The notes beneath the pieces were generated by a model. That model saw only the letters and a list, made by a program, of their open reading frames with translations, ran no database searches and had not been told where the DNA came from. Position numbers and translations under genes: made by a program. From Phenylobacterium sp. (GTDB lineage Bacteria > Pseudomonadota > Alphaproteobacteria > Caulobacterales > Caulobacteraceae), in the NCBI RefSeq assembly GCF_030680185.1, contig NZ_JAUXVZ010000011.1:1-64000 (forward strand): a stretch of DNA of 64,000 nt. The letters are read 5' to 3'. Each line of letters opens with the position of its first letter. Positions within the stretch are counted from its first letter, which is position 1. Of the stretch, positions 10,428 to 19,042 are shown piece after piece.

Positions 10428-11039
10428 TCAGGCTCGCCGCATGGTCTCGATGATGACCGGCTTCTTCAGCCACTGGTCCTTCTGGTCGGCGAACTTGGTC
10501 TCGCCGCCGGTGGGCTGGGCGAGGATCTTCTGCGCTGTGGGCAGGCCCGAGACCACCTTGCCGAAGGCGGCGTAGCCCAGATTGTCGCCGGGCTGACCCG
10601 GCTGGGCGTCGAGGAAGGTCTGGTCGCCCAGGCAGATAAAGAAGGTGTTGGTCGCCGTGCCAGGTGCGAATCGGCCGAGCGAGATCGTCCCGTGGACGTG
10701 GCTCAGGCCCGTCATGGTCGTGCTCTCGTGGCGGATCGGCGGAAAGGGGCGGGCCTTGGCTGGCGGCTGGGCGACGATGGTGCCCTCGGTCGGCGCCCAG
10801 TCGCTGCGGGCGGCGCGGAAGAAGCTGCCGCCGTCATAGGCCTTGGCGTCCACATAGCGCAGGAAGTTGGCGCTGGTCAGGGGCGCCTTCCTGTCCTCCA
10901 GTTCGATGACGATGGCCCCCTGGCTGGTGGTCATGGTCACCCGCGGCTTGGCGCCCTGGGCGAGGACCACCTGCGGGGCGGCCACGAGGAGGCCGGCGCC
11001 GAGAACCAGGCTGCGGCGGGGGATCGATCGGGGGGACAT
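10428..11039 (-). CDS. Exported cyclophilin-type peptidyl-prolyl isomerase
   Basis: A 203-residue protein with an N-terminal signal peptide (RRSLVLGAGLLVAAPQVVLAQG, cleavage near residue 28). The cyclophilin domain follows: VTMTTSQGAIVIELEDRKAP, YDGGSFFRA, GTISLGRF, TNTFFICLGD and GYAAFGKVVSG. It would catalyse proline cis-trans isomerisation in the periplasm. The domain is shortened and the core is of the bacterial PpiA/PpiB type. It is the first gene beyond the proposed attR and so belongs to the original chromosome. Confidence 0.92.
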   Translation of the reverse strand: MSPRSIPRRSLVLGAGLLVAAPQVVLAQGAKPRVTMTTSQGAIVIELEDRKAPLTSANFLRYVDAKAYDGGSFFRAARSDWAPTEGTIVAQPPAKARPFPPIRHESTTMTGLSHVHGTISLGRFAPGTATNTFFICLGDQTFLDAQPGQPGDNLGYAAFGKVVSGLPTAQKILAQPTGGETKFADQKDQWLKKPVIIETMRRA

Positions 11040-11104
11040 GGCGGCTCCTGCGTTGCGGACCGCCAGCCTAGCGCGTCGGCTGCGCGAGCGGAATCACCAG
11101 GCGG

Positions 11105-11527
11105 CTACATGCGCTCGCCCGGCAGCCGGCTGGCCTGGGCGATCCAGTCGGTGAGCTGGGCTTCGTCTGCCGCTTCATTCTCGTGGATGTGAAAATAGCG
11201 CGTAGCCCCGGCTTTCGAGGCGACCGGCGGCGGCGGATCGAGATCGGCGCCGCGGAAGAAGGCGAGCTTGATGTACTTGTTGAAGACGTGGACCCCGAGG
11301 AACCAGCCCTGGTCCTTCATGCCGTAGAGCGGCGAGTTCCACTTGACCGCCTTCTGTACGTCTGGGACGGCCTTGACGATCAAGGCGTCCAGCGCGGCCC
11401 CCGCCTCGCGCTTCCAGCCAGGCATTGCGGCGATATAGGCCTGGACGGGCGCATCGCCGTATCCCTTGGGGATCTGCGGATTGCCGCCTGAGAGGAGGCG
11501 CGGCTTTGTCTGCTCTGTCTTATCCAT
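11105..11527 (-). CDS. DUF1801 domain protein
   Basis: A 140-residue cytoplasmic protein. The DUF1801 (YdhG-like) features are YIAAMPGWKREAGAALDALI, VKWNSPLYGMKDQGWFLGVHVFNKYIKLAFFRGADL and a C-terminal acidic helix. The ATG at 11527 overlaps the stop of the upstream membrane gene (ATGA). It is the fourth and last gene of a run with an ArsR regulator and an SRPBCC protein, a common pairing in Proteobacteria. The biochemical role of DUF1801 proteins is not known. Confidence 0.87.
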   Translation of the reverse strand: MDKTEQTKPRLLSGGNPQIPKGYGDAPVQAYIAAMPGWKREAGAALDALIVKAVPDVQKAVKWNSPLYGMKDQGWFLGVHVFNKYIKLAFFRGADLDPPPPVASKAGATRYFHIHENEAADEAQLTDWIAQASRLPGERM

Positions 11528-11751
11528 CAAGAGGCGTCGACCGCGCCGCTGGTTCCTCGGCCTGACAGGTAGGGCAGCGCAAAAAGATAGAGCCCCGTCG
11601 CCAGCAGGGGAATGAGCGGAATCAGCGCCATCAGCCCGATCCAGACCACCTGCAGGCCCGCCATCATGGCGGCCACGTTGGCGATCACCGCCAGGGTGAC
11701 GGCCAGCGACAGCCAACGGTGGATCTTCCGCACCCAGGTGTGGAGGCTCAT
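11527..11751 (-). CDS. Small two-helix membrane protein
   Basis: A 74-residue protein starting MSLHTWVRKIHRWLSLAVTL. It has two predicted membrane helices (about 14-32 and 38-60) and a short Gly/Ser tail. Its start overlaps the stop of the SRPBCC gene and its stop overlaps the start of the DUF1801 gene, both by ATGA, so the three are translationally coupled. The ...HRWLS... N-terminus resembles small membrane proteins often seen beside AHSA1-type genes. No function is assigned. Confidence 0.82.
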   Translation of the reverse strand: MSLHTWVRKIHRWLSLAVTLAVIANVAAMMAGLQVVWIGLMALIPLIPLLATGLYLFALPYLSGRGTSGAVDAS

Positions 11752-12164
11752 GCTCCGCTCTCCTTGGCCAAGACCTGTTCGAGAGTGTCGAGCATGCGCG
11801 GCCAGCCCGCCGTGGCGCCCATTAGATAGCGGGGCTGATCCTTGCGGAAGCCGGTCTGCTCCATGCGCAGACGCGCGCCGGCCGGCGTCGGCGTGATTGT
11901 CCAGGTCACGACGGTGTCGAGGACCCCGTCGCCCCAGGTGTAGGCCAGCCGCCGCTCGGGCTCGAGTTCCGTCACCTGACAGGTCAAGGCGCCCCACTCG
12001 GCGCGGAAGCTGAAGGTCTGGCCAAGGACGGGCTGGAAGTCGGTCTGCATCAGCCATTCGGCCATCAGGTGAGGCTGGGTCAGCGCCCGCCAGATCCGGC
12101 TAGGCGGATGGGCGAGATCGCGCTCGATGGCGATGGCGCGCCGTTCGGTCTCGGTGTCGCTCAT
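11748..12164 (-). CDS. SRPBCC (AHSA1-like) ligand-binding domain protein
   Basis: A 138-residue START/SRPBCC fold protein. The pattern IAIERDLAHPPSRIWRALTQPHLMAEW is typical of the AHSA1/activator family; later FRAEWGALTCQVTELEPERRLAYTW and WPRMLDTLEQVL complete the helix-grip fold. Such proteins bind hydrophobic ligands, and the ligand here is unknown. The gene follows an ArsR regulator by 30 bases, the usual arrangement for these regulator/ligand-binding pairs. Confidence 0.9.
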   Translation of the reverse strand: MSDTETERRAIAIERDLAHPPSRIWRALTQPHLMAEWLMQTDFQPVLGQTFSFRAEWGALTCQVTELEPERRLAYTWGDGVLDTVVTWTITPTPAGARLRMEQTGFRKDQPRYLMGATAGWPRMLDTLEQVLAKESGA

Positions 12165-12194
12165 AGGCGTCCTTTCTACGCAGCGGGCGGAGGC

Positions 12195-12527
12195 TCACTG
12201 GTCCATGCGGTCGAGCAGGTCTTCGAGAGCGTCGAACCGCGCCCGCCAGTAAGACGTCTGCTGGGTGGTCCAGTCGGTGAGGGGGACGAGGGCGCCGGCC
12301 TCGGCGCGATAGTGGGTCTGGCGGCCCTCCTGGCGGTCCCGCACCAGACCCGCCTGCTTGAGGACGGCCAGATGCTTCGACACCGCAGGCTGGGAGACAC
12401 CGGCCTGGCTCGTGAGCGCCCCGACGGTCAGCTCGCCCTCCCGGCACAGCCGTTCGAAGAGGCTCCGCCGGGTGGGGTCGGCCAGGGACCGGAAGATCAG
12501 ATCTGGGGCGTCAGGCATCGAATCCAT
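12195..12527 (-). CDS. ArsR-family transcriptional regulator
   Basis: A 110-residue winged-helix repressor. DLIFRSLADPTRRSLFERL leads into the recognition segment AGVSQPAVSKHLAVLKQAGLV and the wing DRQEGRQTHYRAEA. The metal-binding Cys motif of ArsR/SmtB (ELCVCDL) is absent, so it is of the non-metal AHSA1-linked type. It heads the four-gene run that ends with DUF1801, and an inverted repeat just upstream (12551-12568) could be its own operator. Confidence 0.92.
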   Translation of the reverse strand: MDSMPDAPDLIFRSLADPTRRSLFERLCREGELTVGALTSQAGVSQPAVSKHLAVLKQAGLVRDRQEGRQTHYRAEAGALVPLTDWTTQQTSYWRARFDALEDLLDRMDQ

Positions 12528-12550
12528 AACCAGATGGTGATGGAAATTCC

Positions 12551-12568
12551 CATAACTCGGCAGCTATG
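12551..12568. promoter_or_regulatory. Candidate ArsR operator (imperfect inverted repeat)
   Basis: CATAAC-TCGGCA-GCTATG is an imperfect 6-6-6 inverted repeat (5 of 6 positions symmetric), 24 bases upstream of the arsR-like start. Another CATAAC overlaps the start codon region. ArsR dimers bind such dyads and commonly autoregulate. The link is inferred. Confidence 0.4.
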
Positions 12569-12612
12569 AATGAGTCAACGCGCCAGGGAGCAGGGCGGTC
12601 GCCGCGAGCAGC

Positions 12613-13026
12613 CTAGCGGTAGCGGGGGCCTGCGAAGCGGCCTTCGGTGCGGCTCATGCCGATGGTGACGCTGGAGCAGTCGCCGATGGGCTGGGTGACG
12701 ACGCCGCCGACCTCGCGATAGCCGCCGGTGCCGACCCCGCCCCAGACCTCGCCATGGGGACGCCTGTCCACGCGGGTCGGGCAGCGCCCCTGTGGCGCCT
12801 CGGCGATCTCCTCAGGGGCAGGTTCGCCGGCCATGACCCGGCGGGCCCAGTCGCCGGGCGCTTCGGCCCGGGCCATGGGTTCCAGGCGCCCGCCGATCTG
12901 CTCGGCCGAGGCCGTGGCGGCTGGCGGATCGCCCGTGCGTCCGGTGGTGATGGGACCGTCGTCGGCCAGGGCTGCGCCGGCGAACGCGGTGACGAACAGG
13001 GCTGCGGCGAGGGCTGCGGATTTCAT
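12613..13026 (-). CDS. Exported hypothetical protein
   Basis: A 137-residue protein with a clear signal peptide (MKSAALAAALFVTAFAGAALA, cleavage before DDGP). The mature part is Ala/Gly/Pro-rich with no recognised domain. Two cysteines (in GRCPTR and GDCSSV) could form a disulfide in the periplasm. The ATG at 13026 was preferred to an upstream alternative because it places the signal peptide at the N-terminus. It stands between the ArsR run and ilvD on the same strand, with gaps on both sides. Confidence 0.75.
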   Translation of the reverse strand: MKSAALAAALFVTAFAGAALADDGPITTGRTGDPPAATASAEQIGGRLEPMARAEAPGDWARRVMAGEPAPEEIAEAPQGRCPTRVDRRPHGEVWGGVGTGGYREVGGVVTQPIGDCSSVTIGMSRTEGRFAGPRYR

Positions 13027-13082
13027 GCCGCAAGCTTCACCCCTGCACATGGCCAGATAAGGGCGCGCCAGATTTGGGCGGC

Positions 13083-14930
13083 TCAGCGCACCTGGTCCAC
13101 GTCGCGCACGGCGCCCCGGGCGGCGCTGGTGGTGAAGGCCGCATAGGCGCGCAGCGCCGGGGTGACCTTGCGCTTACGCGGGCCGGGATGCCAGGCGTCT
13201 GGCCCCCGGGCCTCCATGGCCGTCCGGCGCTCGGCCAACACGGCGTCGTCCACGGCCAGACGGATGGTCCGATTGGGGATGTCGATCTCGATCCGGTCGC
13301 CGTTTTCCACCAGCCCGATCATGCCGCCTTCCGCCGCTTCGGGCGAGACATGGCCGATGGACAGGCCCGAGGTGCCGCCAGAGAAGCGGCCGTCGGTGAT
13401 CAGGGCGCAGGCCTTCCCCAGGCCCTTCGATTTCAGATAGCTGGTGGGATACAGCATCTCCTGCATGCCCGGGCCGCCGCGGGGGCCTTCATAGCGGATG
13501 ACGACCACGTCGCCGGCCACGATCTTGCCGGTCAGGATGGCGCTGACGGCGTCGTCCTGGCTCTCGAAGACCCGGGCGGGGCCCGAAAAGACCAGGATGC
13601 TGTCGTCGACGCCGGCCGTCTTCACGATACAGCCGTCCAGCGCCAGGTTGCCGCTCAGCACGGCCAGGCCGCCGTCCTGGGAGAAGGCGTGTTCGACGCT
13701 GCGGATCACGCCGTCTTTGCGGTCGAGGTCGAGTTCCTTCCAGCGGCTGTTCTGGCTGAAGGCGACCTGGGTCGGCACGCCCCCTGGCGCGGCCTTGAAG
13801 AAGGTCTGGACGGCTTCGCTCTCGGAGCGGCTGATGTCCCAGCGCTCCAGGGCCTCGCCCATGGTCTTGGAATGGACCGTCGGCAGGTCGGTGTGCAGCA
13901 GACCGCCGCGCTCCAGCTGCCCCAGGATCGCCATCACGCCGCCGGCCCGGTGGACGTCCTCCATGTGCACGTCGGCCTTGGCCGGCGCCACCTTGGACAG
14001 GCAGGGAACCTTGCGCGACAGCCGGTCGATATCCTCCATCGTGAAGTCCACCTCGGCCTCGTGGGCCGCAGCCAGCAGGTGCAGGACCGTGTTGGTGGAG
14101 CCACCCATGGCGATGTCCAGGCTCATGGCGTTTTCAAAGGCCCGGAAGCTGGCGACATTGCGCGGCAGGACGCTGTCGTCATCCTGCTCGTAATGGCGCT
14201 TGGTGATGTCGACGATCAGGTGGCCGGCCTCCAGGAACAGGCGCTCGCGGTCGGCATGGGTGGCCAGGGTCGAGCCGTTGCCGGGCAGGGACAGGCCTAG
14301 CGCCTCGGTCAGGCAGTTCATGGAATTGGCGGTGAACATGCCCGAGCAGGAGCCGCAGGTGGGGCAGGCCGAGCGCTCGATGGTCGCCACGTCGGCGTCG
14401 CTGACCGACTCGTCGGCCGCGGCGACCATGGCGTCCACCAGGTCCAGCGCCACTTCCTTGCCGTTCATGACGACCTTGCCGGCCTCCATCGGTCCGCCGG
14501 AGACGAAGACCGTGGGGATGTTGAGGCGCAGGGAGGCCATCAGCATGCCCGGCGTGATCTTGTCGCAGTTGGAGATGCAGACCAGGGCGTCCACGCAGTG
14601 GGCGTTGGCCATGTACTCCACGCTGTCGGCGATCAGCTCACGCGAGGGCAGGCTGTAGAGCATGCCGTCGTGGCCCATGGCGATGCCATCATCCACCGCG
14701 ATGGTGTTGAATTCCTTGGCCACACCGCCGGCCCGCTCGATCTCGCGGGCGACCAGCTGGCCCAGGTCCTTCAGGTGGACATGGCCCGGCACGAACTGGG
14801 TGAAGGAGTTGACCACCGCGATGATCGGCTTGCCGAAGTCGCCGTCCTTCATGCCTGTGGCGCGCCACAGGCCGCGGGCGCCGGCCATGTTGCGGCCGTG
14901 GGTCGAGGTGCGAGAGCGATAGGCGGGCAT
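13083..14930 (-). CDS. ilvD: Dihydroxy-acid dehydratase
   Basis: A 615-residue cytoplasmic Fe-S enzyme that dehydrates 2,3-dihydroxy acids to 2-keto acids in isoleucine and valine synthesis. The N-terminus [19 protein letters not shown] is the classical IlvD start and fixes the ATG at 14930. Iron-sulfur ligands are seen in CDKITPGM and [11 protein letters not shown], and [11 protein letters not shown] and GRFSGGTSG are also present. The length is normal. A LysR-family gene is divergently placed 96 bases away. Confidence 0.98.
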   Translation of the reverse strand: MPAYRSRTSTHGRNMAGARGLWRATGMKDGDFGKPIIAVVNSFTQFVPGHVHLKDLGQLVAREIERAGGVAKEFNTIAVDDGIAMGHDGMLYSLPSRELIADSVEYMANAHCVDALVCISNCDKITPGMLMASLRLNIPTVFVSGGPMEAGKVVMNGKEVALDLVDAMVAAADESVSDADVATIERSACPTCGSCSGMFTANSMNCLTEALGLSLPGNGSTLATHADRERLFLEAGHLIVDITKRHYEQDDDSVLPRNVASFRAFENAMSLDIAMGGSTNTVLHLLAAAHEAEVDFTMEDIDRLSRKVPCLSKVAPAKADVHMEDVHRAGGVMAILGQLERGGLLHTDLPTVHSKTMGEALERWDISRSESEAVQTFFKAAPGGVPTQVAFSQNSRWKELDLDRKDGVIRSVEHAFSQDGGLAVLSGNLALDGCIVKTAGVDDSILVFSGPARVFESQDDAVSAILTGKIVAGDVVVIRYEGPRGGPGMQEMLYPTSYLKSKGLGKACALITDGRFSGGTSGLSIGHVSPEAAEGGMIGLVENGDRIEIDIPNRTIRLAVDDAVLAERRTAMEARGPDAWHPGPRKRKVTPALRAYAAFTTSAARGAVRDVDQVR

Positions 14931-15026
14931 GGGCGGGTCCTTGTACGTCACCTTCTGCATAGCCGCCGCCAGTCAGTGGTGGAAATATACTTTTGAAGCC
15001 GTTTTAGGTCGCTGTAGATATGAGCG

Positions 15027-15935
15027 ATGGATGTCCGTCAGCTCCGACACTTCGAGGCCGTGGCCGAGACCCTGCATTTTGGCCGGGCCGCGGCGCGGCT
15101 GAACATGACGCAGCCGCCGCTCAGCCAGTCGATCCAGGCGCTGGAGCGTGAGCTGGGCGCCGCTCTGTTTTCCCGCACCAAGCGCAGCGTGGCCCTGACG
15201 CCCTTCGGGACGCAGTTTCTGACCCATGTGCGCGCGGCGCTGGCCGAACTGGCGGCCCTGCCGGACATCGCGCGCAGGCTGCGGGACGGGGAAGCCGGCC
15301 GCCTGGAACTCTCCTTCGTCAGCACCGCCGACTACAGTGTCCTGCCGGCCCTGGTCCGGCGCTATGCCGGGCTCTACCCCGCCGTCGAGATCGACCTGCG
15401 CGAGGCCACCAGCGAGGTGCAGATCGCAGCCCTGGTCGAGGGCGCAGGACATGCCGGCGTCATCATCCCGCCGGCTGGCGGCGCCCTTCCGCCGGGCCTG
15501 CGCTATCGCCGCCTGCTGACCGAGCCCCTGGTCGCCGCTGTGCCCGAAGCCTGGCTGGCCACCGGCCGCCTGACGCTCAGAGACGGCCGGCTTGACCCGG
15601 CCGATGTGGTGCAGTCGCCGCTGATCATCTTCCCCAAGCGTTCGGCGCCGGCCTTCCACGAACTGATCACCGGCTATTTCGCCGCCCATGGCGGGGCCGC
15701 CCGGATCGCCCAGGAGGCCATCCAGATGCAGACCATCATCAGTCTGGTCTCGGCCGAGATGGGAGTCGCCCTGGCCCCGGCCTCCCTGCGCAACCTCGCC
15801 CGCACCGGCGTGCGCTATGTGGAGCTGGCCGGCGAGGCGCCTCTGCTCGAAACCGGCCTCGTCTGGCGCCAGGACGACCAGACCCCGACCCTGGCGCGGT
15901 TTCTCGACATCGCCTTCGACGGCGTGGTCGAGTAG
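15027..15935 (+). CDS. LysR-family transcriptional regulator
   Basis: A 302-residue regulator with an N-terminal winged HTH (about 1-60: LRHFEAVAETLHFGRAAARLNMTQPPLSQSIQALE) and a C-terminal periplasmic-binding-like effector domain (about 90-300). It is divergent from ilvD, and LysR genes often control the divergent neighbour, so regulation of ilvD is a reasonable guess. The effector is unknown. Confidence 0.93.
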   Translation: MDVRQLRHFEAVAETLHFGRAAARLNMTQPPLSQSIQALERELGAALFSRTKRSVALTPFGTQFLTHVRAALAELAALPDIARRLRDGEAGRLELSFVSTADYSVLPALVRRYAGLYPAVEIDLREATSEVQIAALVEGAGHAGVIIPPAGGALPPGLRYRRLLTEPLVAAVPEAWLATGRLTLRDGRLDPADVVQSPLIIFPKRSAPAFHELITGYFAAHGGAARIAQEAIQMQTIISLVSAEMGVALAPASLRNLARTGVRYVELAGEAPLLETGLVWRQDDQTPTLARFLDIAFDGVVE

Positions 15936-15985
15936 AGTGCTCGGCACGCGTGTGATGATCGGTGAACCGGACGCTGGGAGCTCCG

Positions 15986-16174
15986 ATGAAGACTTTCCGC
16001 TACTTGCTTCCGATCCTCGCCGTAGTAGCCCTGGCGGCGCTGATCGGCCCAGACCGGTTTGACTGGCGTTACGTGCTCTTCGGCTTCCTGGCGCCGCTTG
16101 TCCTGTTCGGGCTGGCCCTAGCTCTGCATGCCCTAAGCCGCCGCCTGGCCAGAAGTCGGCGAGGCGTCCTTTAA
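15986..16174 (+). CDS. Small two-helix membrane protein
   Basis: A 62-residue protein starting MKTFRYLLPILAVVALAALI. It has two predicted membrane helices (about 6-22 and 29-50) joined by GPDRFDWRYVLFG, with a basic C-terminus. The ATG at 15986 was chosen over an upstream GTG because it gives a compact membrane-protein start. No family was recognised. It lies between the LysR gene and the convergent acetyltransferase. Confidence 0.68.
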   Translation: MKTFRYLLPILAVVALAALIGPDRFDWRYVLFGFLAPLVLFGLALALHALSRRLARSRRGVL

Positions 16175-16186
16175 GAGCGCTCTGCG

Positions 16187-16732
16187 CTAGACGCCGCTGA
16201 GCGCCAGGCCGGGCGCGTCCGGGTCGCGGGTCGTTCCGCCGTTCAGCGCCTTCTGCATCCAGACGATGTCCACCCAGCGGCCATGCTTGTAGCCCAGGCC
16301 CAGCCCTGATCCCTGGTGGGTGAAGCCCAGCGCCGTGTGCAGGCCGACGGAGCCGGCGTTACCGCTGTCGCCAATCACCGCCACCATCTGGCGGATGCCG
16401 AGGGCCTCGCAGGCCGCGATGACCCCCGACAGCACCGCGCGGCCGACCCCGCGCCCCTGGGCGTCGGGCGCCACATAGACGCTGTCCTCCACCGTGTAGC
16501 GATAGGCCGCGCGCAGGCGGAAGGGGCCGGCATAGGCGAAGCCGAGAACCTTCCCCTGATCTTCGGCCAGCAGATAGGGCAGGCCGCGGGCCACGATGGC
16601 CTCGCGCCGCTGGTTCAGTTCGTCGGCCGAGGGCGGAACCTCTTCGAAGGTGCCGAAGCCGTGCAGAACGTGGTGGCCATAGATGGCGGCCAGGGCGGCC
16701 ATGTCGGAGGCCTCGGCCGGGCGCACGATCAT
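16187..16732 (-). CDS. GNAT-family N-acetyltransferase (phosphinothricin acetyltransferase-like)
   Basis: A 181-residue enzyme. MIVRPAEASDMAALAAIYGHHVL, the central EDSVYVAPDAQGRGVGRAVL (acetyl-CoA-binding motif A with Q-x-x-G-x-G) and GDSGNAGSVGLHTALGF place it in the phosphinothricin/methionine-sulfoximine acetyltransferase branch of GNATs. It would acetylate a small amine, possibly an amino-acid analogue. Its start overlaps the stop of oligopeptidase B by 4 bases, so the two are co-translated. Confidence 0.9.
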   Translation of the reverse strand: MIVRPAEASDMAALAAIYGHHVLHGFGTFEEVPPSADELNQRREAIVARGLPYLLAEDQGKVLGFAYAGPFRLRAAYRYTVEDSVYVAPDAQGRGVGRAVLSGVIAACEALGIRQMVAVIGDSGNAGSVGLHTALGFTHQGSGLGLGYKHGRWVDIVWMQKALNGGTTRDPDAPGLALSGV

Positions 16733-18816
16733 TTGGTCCAGCCCTTGTCGATCGCCCAGACGGCGAAGGCGTAGTCCAGCGCGATCTCCTTCAGGAAATC
16801 GAACCGGCCGGACGCGCCCCCATGGCCGGCCTCCATATTGATCTTCAGCAGAATGGGCGCATCAGCCGTGGTGTGCTCGCGCAGGCGCGCCACCCACTTG
16901 GCCGGCTCCCAATAGGTCACCCGCGGGTCCGACAGGCCGCCGGTGGCAAGGATCGGCGGATAGGGCTTGGCGCCCACCTGATCATAGGGGCTGTAGGCGG
17001 CGATGGCGTCATAGGCGTCTGCATCGGTCAGGGGATTGCCCCATTCGGGCCATTCCGGCGGGGTCAGCGGCAGGCTGGCGTCGCTCATGGTGTTGAGCAC
17101 GTCGACGAAGGGGACCGCTGCGATGATCGCTCCCCAGAGGTCGGGGCGCATATTGGCCACCGCGCCCATCAGCATGCCGCCGGCCGAGCCGCCATAGGCC
17201 GCGATTCGGCCCTTGGTGGCGTAGTTCTCGGCCACCAGGTGTTCGGCGCAGGCGATGAAGTCGGTAAAGGTGTTGGTCTTCCTGGCCTTGCGGCCGTCCA
17301 TGAACCAGCCCCAGCCCTTGTCCGAGCCGCCGCGGATATGGGCCGTGGCCCAGATCCAGCCCCGGTCCACCAGGGAGAGGTTGCGGATGGAGAAGGTGGG
17401 CTCCATGGCGTGTCCATAGGAGCCATAGCCATAGAGCATCAGCGGCGCGGTCCCATCGACGGGCGTGTCGCGGCGCATCAAGAGGGTGATCGGCACCTCT
17501 TGCCCGTCGGCGGCGCGGGCATAGAGCCTGCGCGCCACATAGGCGTCGGGGTCGTGGCCGGACGGGATTTCCTGCGTCTTGCGCAAGGTCCGCTGGCGGG
17601 TGGCCATGTCGTAGTCGAACCATTGCCGCGGCGTGGTCGGCGACTGGTAGACGAAGCGTGTCAGGGCGGTGTCGTATTCCAGCCCGCCCTCCAGATGCAG
17701 GGCGTAGGCTTCCTCGTCGAAGGCGACCACGTGCTCGTCGCCGTCGCGGGTCATCACCGCCATCTGGTCCAGCGCATTGACCCGCTCCATCCGCACCAGA
17801 TGGCCGGCATAGGCGGCGAAGCCGGTGATGTAGCGGCCGGGCAGATGGGGGACGAAGTCGCGCCAGGTCGCCCGGGCGGGCAGGGGCTCGGTGGAGACGC
17901 ACAGCTTGAAGTCCACCGCGCCATCGGCGTTGGTGCGGATCACCCAGCGATCGGTCCAGTGGTCGAGCTCGTAGCGGACGCCGGTCTCGCGGGGCTGGAC
18001 ACAGGCGGGCTCGGCGGTCGGTTCGCTCGCCGGGATGATCCAGATCTCGGTGGTTTCCTGGTCGCCCACATGGATGGCGACATAGGCGTCATCAGAGGTT
18101 GTCCCGACGCCCAGGAACATGCCGTCGTCTTTTTCCTCATAGACCAGCACGTCCTCGCCGCCCCGGACGGGCCGGCGGAAGACCTTGGCCGGCCGGGCGT
18201 TTTCATCGCGCCAGATCCAGAACAGCCATTCGGAATCCGGCGAGAAGGTGAAGTCGCCATAGGCGCTCTCGATGGCGTGGGGCAGGTCCTCGCCGCTGAC
18301 CAGGTCGCGGATGCGGATCGTGTAGTATTCCGAGCCCTGCTCGTCGGCGGCCCAGGCATAGAGCCTGTGGTCGGGGCTGTGGCCGGCGCCGCCCACCTGG
18401 AAATAGGCCTTGCCCTTGGCCAGAACCTCCTCGTCCAGCAGGATTTCCTCGCCGACCTCACCGCCCCGGGGGCGGCGGGCGCGGATCGGATGCTGGGCGC
18501 CTTCCTGATAGCGGACATAGTAGTCCCAGGGCCCATCGGGGGCCGGCACGCTGGAATCGTCTTCCTTGATCCGCCCCTTCATCTCGGCGAACAGGGCGGC
18601 CTGCAGGTCTTTCGTCCCGGCCAGCATGGCCTCGGTGTAGGCGTTCTCAGCCTTCAGATGCTCGGCGATGTCGGGCCGGAGGCTGGCCGGATCGCGCAGG
18701 ACCTTCTGCCAGGCCTCGTCCTTCATCCAGGCATAGTCGTCGGTGCGGCTGCGGCCGAGCTGTTCGACGGTGTGCGGGCGCTTGCGGGCGACGGGGGGCG
18801 TGGGGCGCTGGGTCAT
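16729..18816 (-). CDS. ptrB: Oligopeptidase B (S9A serine peptidase)
   Basis: A 695-residue peptidase with an N-terminal seven-bladed propeller (about 75-420) and a C-terminal alpha/beta-hydrolase domain. The catalytic serine is in YGGSAGGML (about residue 540), the aspartate in GGLSDPRVTYWEP (about 630) and the histidine in EAGHGGASGR (about 665). Oligopeptidase B cleaves short peptides after basic residues in the cytoplasm. N-terminal PPVARKRPHTVEQLGRSRTDDYAWM is typical. It is the first gene of a two-gene unit with the acetyltransferase. Confidence 0.96.
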   Translation of the reverse strand: MTQRPTPPVARKRPHTVEQLGRSRTDDYAWMKDEAWQKVLRDPASLRPDIAEHLKAENAYTEAMLAGTKDLQAALFAEMKGRIKEDDSSVPAPDGPWDYYVRYQEGAQHPIRARRPRGGEVGEEILLDEEVLAKGKAYFQVGGAGHSPDHRLYAWAADEQGSEYYTIRIRDLVSGEDLPHAIESAYGDFTFSPDSEWLFWIWRDENARPAKVFRRPVRGGEDVLVYEEKDDGMFLGVGTTSDDAYVAIHVGDQETTEIWIIPASEPTAEPACVQPRETGVRYELDHWTDRWVIRTNADGAVDFKLCVSTEPLPARATWRDFVPHLPGRYITGFAAYAGHLVRMERVNALDQMAVMTRDGDEHVVAFDEEAYALHLEGGLEYDTALTRFVYQSPTTPRQWFDYDMATRQRTLRKTQEIPSGHDPDAYVARRLYARAADGQEVPITLLMRRDTPVDGTAPLMLYGYGSYGHAMEPTFSIRNLSLVDRGWIWATAHIRGGSDKGWGWFMDGRKARKTNTFTDFIACAEHLVAENYATKGRIAAYGGSAGGMLMGAVANMRPDLWGAIIAAVPFVDVLNTMSDASLPLTPPEWPEWGNPLTDADAYDAIAAYSPYDQVGAKPYPPILATGGLSDPRVTYWEPAKWVARLREHTTADAPILLKINMEAGHGGASGRFDFLKEIALDYAFAVWAIDKGWTK

Positions 18817-18901
18817 TCCCGCTAGATGCGACGAACCGCAGCGTCTCTCAAGGCGCGGCGTGAGAATGCGGACAGATCAAGCGCATTGCAGGCGTCGCGC
18901 G

Positions 18902-18947
18902 CTCGCGGGACAGGCGCGCGGCAACTCGCGGGACAGGCGCGCGGCAA
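18902..18947. repeat. Perfect 23-base tandem duplication
   Basis: Two adjacent identical 23-base units (18902-18924 and 18925-18947), each beginning CTCGCGGGACAGGCGCGCGG and ending CAA. They lie in the 226-base gap between the divergent oligopeptidase B and trypsin-like protease genes. This may be a replication-slippage product or a doubled binding site. Confidence 0.85.
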
Positions 18948-19042
18948 TAGGGCGCGGACGTTCACGCCCTCGCGTCTTGCCGCAGTGCGGCAGGTCTGAT
19001 TCACTTGGCCCGTCGTCGTGTCCAACCAGTCGAGGGGCGTCC

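Noticed and set aside
16822..18825. Long plus-strand open frame (667 codons) opposite oligopeptidase B
   Set aside because: It is the mirror of a well-supported catalytic protein in a high-GC region, where the opposite strand stays open. Its product has no recognisable motif, and similar long antisense frames occur opposite ilvD, the acyl-CoA synthetase and the penicillin-binding protein.
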